Shown: positions 1 through 7,500 of the stretch, piece by piece
Layout of the letters: each line of letters begins with the position of its first letter
Numbering within the stretch: position 1 is the first letter of the stretch
Origin: JANSWY01 sp038525605
GTDB lineage: Bacteria; Bacteroidota; Bacteroidia; Cytophagales; Cyclobacteriaceae
Reading direction: 5' to 3'
Length of the DNA stretch: 7,930 nt
NCBI GenBank assembly: GCA_038525605.1
Contig: JBCBHL010000343.1
Location: 1-7,930 of the forward strand
Notes under the pieces: model-generated
The model's database searches: none
Told to the model about the DNA's origin: nothing
The model's input: only the letters and a program-made list of their open reading frames with translations
Program-made: the position numbers and the translations under genes

Positions 1-280
1 TGTTTTTCAGATTATTGATCATCTCTTTGATACTGCCCTTGTCAAAATCCTTTTTGTTCTCATTGAGGATCATGTTCCCGTTTCCTGAAACAATCCAGTT
101 TAAGTTGAGACCATAAAGTCTTTGAAGTTTAGCAAGGTCGTCAATTTGAGGAAATACTCTTCCTTGTTCGATGGCGTAAATGGCTGGTGTTCCTTTTTCG
201 AGAAGTTCAGCAAAATCTGCCACATTAAGTCCAACATGGATTCTAAAGGACTTCAGTCTTTCTGCTACTGTCTTTTTCAA
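1..280 (-). CDS. XRE/Cro-family helix-turn-helix transcriptional regulator, C-terminus cut off by window edge
   Basis: This is a DNA-binding regulator of the lambda-Cro/XRE type, probably acting in the cytoplasm as a dimer on nearby promoters. Translating the minus strand from TTG at 280-278 gives 93 codons with no stop before the left edge, so the C-terminus is missing. Residues 4-65 fit the five-helix XRE fold: TVAERLKSFR (helix 1), NVADFAELLEKG (helix 2 and turn), TPAIYAIEQGR (recognition helix with the typical I-x-x-I-E-Q-G-R ending), then P-Q-I-D-D-L-A-K-L and LNLNWIVSGNGNM. That last motif is common in Bacteroidota XRE proteins. The tail (KDFDKGSIKEMINNLKN) is charged and may continue as a coiled coil. 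I chose the TTG start because an in-frame TAA lies 21 bases upstream, no ATG occurs until residue 70, and helix 1 begins right after the TTG. No Shine-Dalgarno is visible. The target genes are unknown; self-regulation and control of the divergent gene at 571 are inferences. Confidence 0.88.
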   Translation of the reverse strand, partial: MKKTVAERLKSFRIHVGLNVADFAELLEKGTPAIYAIEQGRVFPQIDDLAKLQRLYGLNLNWIVSGNGNMILNENKKDFDKGSIKEMINNLKN

Positions 281-301
281 TATAAAATAAGTATAATATT
301 A

Positions 302-309
302 CAAATCTC
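302..309 (-). promoter_or_regulatory. Candidate -7 promoter element for the XRE regulator
   Basis: On the minus strand these bases read GAGATTTG, matching five of the six fixed positions of the Bacteroidota -7 consensus TAnnTTTG. The element lies 21 bases before the TTG start, which would give a short leader. No clear TTTG -33 element sits at the expected distance, and the whole stretch is AT-rich, so a chance match is quite possible. Confidence 0.25.
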
Positions 310-329
310 TTTTTATTTTAAGAAGAAAT

Positions 330-354
330 TTATAAATTTGTTTAAAGTTTATAA
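330..354. repeat. AT-rich inverted repeat, candidate operator upstream of the XRE gene
   Basis: TTATAAA (330-336) and TTTATAA (348-354) are a perfect 7-bp inverted repeat with an 11-bp spacer. It sits 50-74 bases upstream of the regulator start. XRE regulators usually bind dyads in their own promoter regions, so this is a reasonable candidate site. In sequence this AT-rich a 7-bp dyad can occur by chance. Confidence 0.3.
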
Positions 355-359
355 AAAAT

Positions 360-389
360 GGTGTAAATCCACCAAGCGTAGGTGTAATT
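360..389. repeat. Direct repeat GGTGTAAAT / GGTGTAATT spaced 21 bp
   Basis: GGTGTAAAT at 360-368 and GGTGTAATT at 381-389 match at eight of nine positions and start exactly 21 bp apart, two turns of the DNA helix. They also stand out as less AT-rich than their surroundings. Same-face spacing of this kind is typical of tandem binding sites for a regulator or response regulator. The first copy is followed by CCACC, which pairs with GGTG of the second copy to make a small dyad as well. A role is inferred only. Confidence 0.35.
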
Positions 390-396
390 AAAGGAA

Positions 397-408
397 AATT
401 GTTCAATT
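397..408. repeat. Small palindrome AATTG-TT-CAATT
   Basis: The 5-bp arms AATTG (397-401) and CAATT (404-408) are perfect inverted copies around a 2-bp centre. This is a compact dyad of the size bound by small helix-turn-helix dimers, in the spacer between the XRE regulator and the small gene. It may be an operator or may be chance. Confidence 0.25.
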
Positions 409-500
409 ACTCAAAACAAAATAATTAGTTGGTCTTTATTTGGTTTGATCTGTTGAGAAGTTTTGCGATGTGATGTCATCTTTTTTAATTGGTTAGCAAA

Positions 501-528
501 AGAGTAGAGTTGTGAAAGGCTCTGCTCT
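501..528. other. Hairpin upstream of the small gene
   Basis: AGAGTAGAG (501-509) can pair with CTCTGCTCT (520-528) over nine positions with one G-U pair, leaving a 10-base loop. It lies 43 bases before the ATG at 571. On the plus strand no T-run follows, so it is not an intrinsic terminator there. On the minus strand only four Ts follow a few bases later. It could be a leader structure or an operator dyad. Confidence 0.3.
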
Positions 529-570
529 ACCTTAATCGCTGCCTATTTGATAAGTCTTAATTAATTAATA

Positions 571-918
571 ATGAGTGCTATACAAAGTCTGATGGATAGT
601 CTGTTTTTGCCTGTGGATTTAAGTCCGATGTATTCTTTAGTACTAATACCGCTGGCAGGATATCTGTTTTTCGGGTCGCAAAGTGGAAAGCAGGAAAGCA
701 TGCGATCGACACAATCGTCGGGAGAAGATTTTGAAATTTCGATACGTAGATTTCCCAACAGGTCTGTCAATATAGGTTTGCATATATCCGAACATTTATC
801 CGCAGAAGATGTCAGTAGAATATTGATGAAGGCATTGCCGGTAATTGGTCGCTATGACCGGAATATCATCCGGTTACTATTAATTCATTGTCATAAAACA
901 CTTCAGGAAATTGAGTAG
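571..918 (+). CDS. Small hypothetical protein, 115 residues, one hydrophobic segment
   Basis: I do not recognise this protein. ATG at 571 is the first possible start, because an in-frame TAA lies at 562-564, and the frame runs to TAG at 916-918. Residues 19-36 (from PMYSLVL to YLFFGS) are hydrophobic and could be a short membrane or buried helix. Residues 37-52 are polar, rich in Ser, Gln and Gly, and look like a linker. Residues 53-115 look like a folded alpha/beta unit: FEISIRRFPNRSVNIGLHIS, then a likely helix SAEDVSRILMKALPVIG, then DRNIIRLLLIHCHKTLQEIE. There is no Shine-Dalgarno, only TTAA repeats before the ATG. It is divergent from the XRE regulator and convergent with the giant gene. 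The length, predicted helices and downstream terminator support a real gene, but an antisense frame also exists at 561-770, so I am only moderately sure. Confidence 0.55.
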   Translation: MSAIQSLMDSLFLPVDLSPMYSLVLIPLAGYLFFGSQSGKQESMRSTQSSGEDFEISIRRFPNRSVNIGLHISEHLSAEDVSRILMKALPVIGRYDRNIIRLLLIHCHKTLQEIE

Positions 919-1226
919 GTAAAAGAGATCGTAAGAAGTATTTCGTAGTAGTTTGAGTCGACCACTGTTGCTGATTACAGTTAGTTTCGTTATGCCAGCT
1001 ATGGGTTTTTATTGAAAGCTAAAGTAAGAGACAGGAGTTATAGCAACTTAGTTTGTAGTTTGGTTACGGCAGTAATTGCCAAAATTGCTCTGTTTATTAA
1101 TCTAACTGAGCAGTTACGTTGATTGAAGTCATTAGTCGCGGAGCAATTCGGGGCTTTTGGCGATTGTAATGGAAGCTAATTGTTTGCTGATCTTTGTTGC
1201 AAAGTATTTTCGCAGACGATTTCAAT
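919..1226. other. Gene-free spacer of about 310 bp
   Basis: I see no supported gene here. The longest ATG-initiated frame I found reading through it is about 19 codons near 1169, with no signal to support it. Two weak dyads are visible: GGCA/TGCC at 1068-1080, and a longer one at 1086-1112. Because the nearest terminator for the gene at 571 is at 1227-1259, this stretch may be transcribed as an unusually long 3' untranslated region or contain a small RNA. It could also be a decayed gene. Nothing in the sequence decides between these. Confidence 0.4.
1086..1112. other. Imperfect hairpin in the gene-free spacer
   Basis: TGCTCTGTT (1086-1094) and AACTGAGCA (1104-1112) form a nine-position stem with one T-T mismatch and a 9-base loop. 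No T-run follows on either strand, so it is not an intrinsic terminator. It could be part of a 3' UTR or small RNA structure. Confidence 0.25.
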
Positions 1227-1259
1227 AAAAAACCCCGGCACAAGTACCGGGGCTTTTTT
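1227..1259. terminator. Bidirectional intrinsic terminator
   Basis: AAAAAA (1227-1232) is followed by the stem CCCCGG (1233-1238), an 8-base loop, CCGGGG (1247-1252), then C and TTTTTT (1254-1259). Read on the plus strand it is a GC stem plus T6, ending transcripts from the small gene at 571. Read on the minus strand it is the same stem followed directly by T6, ending the giant gene 35 bases after its stop codon. The symmetric A-tract and T-tract are typical of terminators shared by convergent genes. Confidence 0.9.
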
Positions 1260-1287
1260 GCTTAGCATTAATCGTTGACTAAAAGTA

Positions 1288-1545
1288 TTATTTCAAAAGT
1301 TTCCTGATTTCAGCTTCTCCACCTGATTCTATTCTCAGCAGATAGACACCACTTTTCAGGTTTTGCAAACCTTCCGAGATCTTCACATTCATCGATCCCT
1401 GCTGCAAAGCTTCATATTGTTTTCTGAAGATCACTTTGCCATTAAAGTCAATGATCTGAATAGCTACTGAACCACTTTCCTTCACCGGAATAGCAAGTGA
1501 CAGTTCATCGTTGAATGGATTAGGCCATACACGGAGATTATTAAT
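1288..1545 (-). other. T9SS type A C-terminal sorting domain
   Basis: Residues 2094-2178 carry the full signature of this family: LRVWPNPFNDELSL at the start, then a beta-rich stretch with IQIIDFNGKVIFRKQ, then LKSGVYLLRIESGG and the basic end IRKLLK. The domain directs proteins that have crossed the inner membrane through the outer-membrane type IX translocon, and is normally cleaved during export. It shows that the producer is a Bacteroidota cell and that the giant protein is extracellular. Confidence 0.96.
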
Positions 1546-4500
1546 TGTTGACGGCACTGTTGCGATTGTCAGTAATTCAGGTTGATCAACACTTCCACGG
1601 ATCGCGTTTTCACTGTAGTTGATCTTTTCATTGATATCGGTGAACTCTTCCGTTTTCTGATCATACAGTTTGAAACTGATTTCTTCTTCATGTGCAGCGC
1701 TCACTGACAGGAAGAACATTTGCTCTTCCAGTACGGTCACTGGTTTGGCATAGCCTATGGCATTTGTTCCTGAGTAGGCTACCAGCAGTTGAGAATCAGT
1801 CAGCGTCATCTCTGAAAGTGTCGCGATGACAGACATGTTATGTCCATGATCTGCTTCTCTTATTTCAATTGCTATTGGCTCCTCATTGCTTTCAATATCA
1901 GTCGCTCTGGCCGCTAATCCACTACCTTCCGGATAATTGAACGCTGTAGCATGAGCTGAGTCGAGGTGCAACATGTAGCCTTCACCTGGTTTCATCTCAT
2001 TGAGTGATCCAACCCACCCAACGCTCTGATGGAATGTCGCAAACTCTGTTTTGGTCTTGATCAGATCACCTTCCTGCGGATTCAATCCTACCAAAGCTTC
2101 ATCCAGCGTCATTTTTACCTGAGGTACAAACCCGATGTAGTTCCATCCAGAGTTGACATTTACAGCCACCTGTGTTGGATTGAAAGGCACACCTGAAAGT
2201 TTCAGGGTTGTTGCTTCGCTCACATAAATCTTATACATGGCCTGTGGCCCAAACCCTGAAAGACTTCCTGCCCAGCCGGCAGCATCCGTATACTGAGAAA
2301 ATTCAGCCTGACTCTTCACGATATCGCCTTCATGACCGATACCGCTAAACAACTGATTGATGTCACTCAGTTCAGCACTGTTATAATTGAAAGAAGTCCA
2401 GTTCCATCCTGCATCCAGTGTCATCGTTTTGGTGATGCCCTCACCAACTTCCAGATTTACCGGATTCACAATGCTACCCATGATCAGGTTTTCAGAAAAG
2501 GTGATGTTTGGCGTTACTTCACTATACGTGACACCTGTACTTGCATCATATATGTTCAATGTAATCGATTCGCCGGAGGCAGTGTTACTGTAAATCGTCA
2601 GAAATACCTGGTAAGAACCAACTTCCGGTACCCAGGCAATATGCCCCGAACCTCTCAACTCATTCCCTACAAATGCTGCTACTAAGTCGTTTTCATCGGC
2701 CGATATTTCATTGTCGATGATTACCTGACCATACAGTCCCATAGAATACTGGAACGCTGTTTCGTCAACCGTCCACTCCGGCACATCACCCTGTACGGTG
2801 ACCGTAACTGCCAGCTGATCGGTAAAACCTAAATCTGTTTCCAGACTGATGTTTTGCTCGTAAGTTCCTACATTCAGTGCATTCGCTACTTCAAATACCA
2901 CTTCAATAGTCTCCTGTGGATTGATAACGCCGGATTTAACATCCGCTGTTAACCACTCCGGCAGGTTAGATAATTGATAGTTGTAGGCTAAACCACTCTC
3001 ATTGGTAAATGAGCTGGTGAAACTCAGTTTCGCTTCAGCGTCCTTCTCTTTAATGACTGATTCATCATTCCATTCGATCTGATTTTGATCTGCAAATGCT
3101 GTCCAGGTTACAGGCGACAGTTGAGAGTTGCCATATAAGTCCTGAATACCGCTGACCGTAATTTCGATGACCTGTCCTTCCAGTCTGCTGCTTTCAGCGG
3201 TAGGATTAACGATCAGTTCGTCATTATTAATCACGAAGGTGAACGGGATATCCTGTAGTCCCCTGATGTCTTTAACAGGAGGTCTGTCGTTGTGATAGTA
3301 GTAGCTGCTATCACTGGAATAAGTGTCGCTGACATCCGATAGTAAATCTCCATTTGCCTGATCGGACAAGCTGCTAAACATCAGATACGTGCCGTTGGCA
3401 TTGGTTTCATAGGTTTCGAACGGCAGGTATGATACCAGTCCGGGTTCGTCTCTTTCCACCTTCGTATGGCTGTATGTGGAGATCAGCAACGCACTTCTGG
3501 AACTGTTCCAAAACCTGATTTCATCAATAGCTCCGGTAAAATGCTGATCGTAAGTGGTAGTGACTGCATCAGTTTTGATAACTCTTGCACCAATGGTCAT
3601 TTCAGCGCCGCTTAGTCCGCCGAGGTTGTCAGCATCGGTGTTGTTGTGTAACTCACCGTCGATATACACTTTGGCGGTTGATCTTCTGTCAACTACCAGT
3701 GCAAAATGATGCCATTGATTGTCGAGCACATTTACTGAAGTTCCCTGGAAATCATAGTCGTCGCTGATGACGTGAATCAACCCGGATGCATCTGCTTCTA
3801 TGCGCATTTCGTTATTTGCACCCTGGTAGGTATCTATACCACCAATTCCCGAACCATTGGATAGTAGCGTTACAGGTGTTCCATTACCCTGACCCTTGAA
3901 CCAGAACTCTAGTGTCATATCCGTTTCCTGATCGATGATCACATTGGTTAAATTCATATTTAGGTAGCTGTTTCCATCGAAAGACCAGGCATAACCTCCC
4001 GGTAGCAGCGACCAGTCTGCCGCAACAGTAGCATTTCTACTGGCTGTTTTATCAATCGCCAGTGTGCCATTGCCTTCGTCGAAAGGCCAGTAGCCATAAA
4101 GTCCCGTTTCCCTGCCGGAAAGTGTTGCATTCATATTGGCCACCTTTTCTCCGTAGGTTCTCACATCTTCCCAGATTCTGAATTCATGGATGTGACCTGC
4201 ATAGCTACCATTTCCTATTGAAAGTGTACCTGTGTAAGAAGGATTGAAAGAGATATCACTCATAGTTCCCAGGCTTTGATCATCCATGATGATTTCCAGC
4301 ATTTTTCTGGATCTGTCATAAATAAATGCCCAGTGATGCCATGCCGTTGCTGATGCATCTGATACAAAGGATGGTGAAACAGTCAGTGACTGAGTACCTA
4401 CTGTGAATGTTACATCACTACCATCATGCTGGATGGCTACCAGATTGCTTCCGTTACCGTGTTTCAGGAATTGTGTACCAGATTGAGCGGTAACCAGGTT

Positions 4501-7500
4501 GTTCTTGCTCCAGAATTCTAAGGTAAATGACTTGTTGTTGAAAGATACATTGGCAATGTCAATGTTTCCTGTGTTGCCATCCAAAAACAAGGAAGTAGCA
4601 TGTGATACATCTGCTCCGTTTAGAACACTTCTCACCGAAATATTATGATCTCTGACCAAATCTGCTTGTATCGATTCGCTGAATTTGATTTTCAGGTCAT
4701 CACCAGCGTCATAGATACCATCTACCGGACTTGGTGTTCCAAAAACTACCGGATTGGATCTGTCGATCAGTCCTGTTAGTAAATCTGAGTCAGTTATGGA
4801 CCCATCGGAACAGATCGCACGAGCCCAAATCTGATATTCGCGGTCTACCAATCCTTCGATGTTCCAGTTAAACGACAGGCTGTTGCCTTGAATCAGTCCT
4901 TTGTCACCAACGAATTCTCTGTATTCCTGCGTAGTAGTATCAGTGAAGAAAGTTGCACCTGTGATAGGCGTTCCACTCAACGATTTATACATGAAACTGA
5001 TCTTCTCCAGAGTAGATAGGTTCGGATCGAAATCCTCCAATGCTACCGGGATGCTGTTACCGTCTTTGTAGTTCAGAATCCAGTTGTCGGCAAAGTTTCC
5101 AATTGCTACACCTGAACACTCGGGTAAAAATTCCACTGAAACATATACCGTATCAGCAATTACGCCGATAGTACTTGTAGGATCCGCCTGACAAGAGGAG
5201 GTGAGTATCAAACCTATGCTGTCGTAAGCAAAAACATCTGTTCTTCCTTTGGTGATGGTCAATGTTTTTTCTACTGTGCCAGCATAAGGAACTAAAAATG
5301 ATCTGTTAGGGCTGATGCCATCGATTTTTAGAGTAGCCCCGTCGGGGTTGGTAGATTCCAGCACTTCCAGGTTATACCACATGCTTGATTCTGACTCACT
5401 TTCATTCTGAAGTTTCAGCACAAATGTGGCAGCCTCGTCTTCCGGCACATCTTTTCTAATTGCAGGTTCTGCGTTGATGACCGGCACCTCTCTTCTCAAA
5501 GTGGCCGTGTGTAACTCATAAGGCTCATAAGTGCCATCTTCTTTTTCTTCCAGATAAAATGAGCTGACTTCACCACCTTCGTAGGGGCATCTTGTCGCAC
5601 CACCTTTTACTGTAAATATTGGACTGGAGATACCGAATCTTGTAATTCCACCATCCTGGTTTTCATCAGTCTGATTCAATATTTTTTCCTGGAAATTACC
5701 AATGTTGGCCATATCAACCGTATGGAAGATAAGGTCCGCAGCAAAGAATACAGGTGTGATAAAGGCATTGGCTCTTTTGACAGATTTGGCTGTCATCGCC
5801 TTCGCCGTTTTACCCATCAGGTAGTGTAAGCCGTAACGTCCGGCCGTGCCTATTGCACGAGTTTCACCACCGATACCCAGCAGCATATCCGTACCGTTTT
5901 CCGATAGCCATTGATCCTTGTTAGGCAGGAAATTGATGAATGAGCTCGCATCGTATACCTGCGTGCCGTCAGGAGAACTCACATCAATGCTTAAATAGTC
6001 GCCTTCATCATCTTCTTTGATCATGTATCCGAAAGTAACCTGATTGCCAGAAGTTCGATTGTCCTGAGTGGATAATCCGATATTCGTATCGAAGTTGGTA
6101 TTGACCTGGAAACCCTGTCCTGCTGCTTTTGTACCAAAAGCAGTGTTAGAGAACATTTTCCAGCTGTTAACACGCTTATAGTTGTATTTCGTCTCGATAT
6201 CCTGTGTAATAGAACTAGTGATACCACCTGCAGTTCCATCGATCGAGATGTTTCTCACATAGACAGAGTTGATTTTATCCGCTTCTTCCTGTTCCAGTAC
6301 TGAAATCCAGATACCCATTTGCTGATTCAGCCAAAATACGGAATCCTGGATTTCAAAGTCTTTGACTCCTTCCAAATTGATGTTGTAAGAAGGATAATTC
6401 ACCAAGTCAGTTGAAGTGGACTCAGTCAACGCTTCGGGAGTATTGGCATCACGGTCGTCGTTGCTTAATCCCCAGTATCTGCTGGTCATCGGAAAGTTGG
6501 AAGTGTAGTTGGGCGAACTGATGAGCAACTCATCTCTCAAGGCCATTAACTCCGGTAATATTTCATAGATGATCTGTCTTTGAGAATAGATGAAATAGGT
6601 TTCATTCTTTCCTTCGTCCATCACCACACCGTCGATAAATCCGAGTACCAGGTCATCATCAGTCGAGGTGCCTGCAGCATGTTCTACGTAAGTGAGCCCA
6701 TTTGCCACAGCGAAGCTCTTCTTCATCGGCTTCATATTTCTTGACTTAGACATGAATGCATTATATGCTTTACCAATGTATAAATCAGCTTCAGATCCTA
6801 CGTCATTGGGGTCGGAGCTCGTTTCTATTCTTTCGGTAAAGGTGTAGGTTTCTCTGTAACCTCCATCGATGGTGGTTTCCTTGTATAAATTCAATCCGTT
6901 AACACCCGTGTTGATTACGTCGAATTTCGTGATCGGGCCGACCGGTGCTGTCAGAACTCTGGTGGTAAATCCTCTATAGTTTTCCAGTGCGAGACCAGTG
7001 TTGTCCTTGATAGAGAATGTCCAGTTTTCGTCTCTGCTGTATGTAGAGCCTTTTTCAATCCAGGCATAGCTATGGCTTCCTGGCGGATCGTGCAATACAA
7101 TTTCCGGTACTTCCGGTCCATAGGTCACAAAGTCGGTTCCTTCCAGCGGTTTTGCTCCTAGGATATAGGCTCTGTAGGGAACTCCATCATTCCAGGCTAC
7201 ATTGATGTCTCCCGACGAAGCATAGATTTCCATTGTTTTGGTATAGGAGTTTTCCGTTCCATCTTCAGAGATACTTGGATATCCTGCATCAAACTCGAAG
7301 AAATAGTTGCCTTCCGTATCTGTTTTGCCTGTAATGCTACCTTCCGCCATGCTCAAGTTGCTTATTACCGTGATTTCTGCTTCCGGTACAGGCACATGAT
7401 CAACATAATTGCCCAGAGTAGGATGATTGGGGTTGATATAAACTTCCGACAGGTTGACAGACATTTTGTATCGGCCACCCATTTTTAGAATATCATGGTG

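Larger units (their letters stand above)
281..570. promoter_or_regulatory. Divergent intergenic region between the XRE regulator and the small plus-strand gene
   Basis: This 290-bp stretch has no gene I can support. It is strongly AT-rich, more so than either coding neighbour, and it must hold the promoter of the minus-strand regulator and probably that of the plus-strand gene at 571. A loose match to the Bacteroidota -7 motif on the plus strand is TTTATTTG at 435-442. Just before the ATG at 571 lies a run of TTAA units (557-567) instead of a ribosome binding site, which fits Bacteroidota, where AT-rich leaders often replace Shine-Dalgarno sequences. Small dyads and a direct repeat within it are listed separately. 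Confidence 0.5.

Noticed and set aside
122..391. Open frame of 89 codons on the plus strand
   Set aside because: It is antisense to the XRE regulator and runs into the AT-rich spacer; its translation is Lys/Phe/Cys-rich with no domain, whereas the minus strand gives a clear helix-turn-helix protein.
463..486. GATG...CATC followed by six Ts as a plus-strand terminator
   Set aside because: The stem is only 4 bp and AT-balanced, and no plus-strand gene ends just upstream.
501..528. Hairpin as an intrinsic terminator
   Set aside because: No T-run follows on the plus strand, only a 4-T run on the minus strand, and no gene ends nearby on either strand.
561..770. Open frame of 69 codons on the minus strand
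   Set aside because: It overlaps the longer plus-strand frame 571-918, shows no motif, and ends with no terminator on that strand. I kept the plus-strand frame, though neither is certain.
1169..1228. 19-codon frame starting at ATG 1169
   Set aside because: Too short, with no ribosome binding signal or recognisable peptide motif, and it ends in the A-tract of the terminator.
2332..2685. Open frames of 117 and 68 codons on the plus strand
   Set aside because: Both lie wholly inside the giant gene, antisense to recognised repeats; their translations are low-quality and Cys-rich with no family signal.
3585..3767. Open frame of 60 codons on the plus strand
   Set aside because: Antisense to the second LamG domain, whose motifs are unmistakable.
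6021..6239. Open frame of 72 codons on the minus strand in another frame
   Set aside because: It overlaps the giant gene on the same strand in a different frame and has no start or leader signals of its own.
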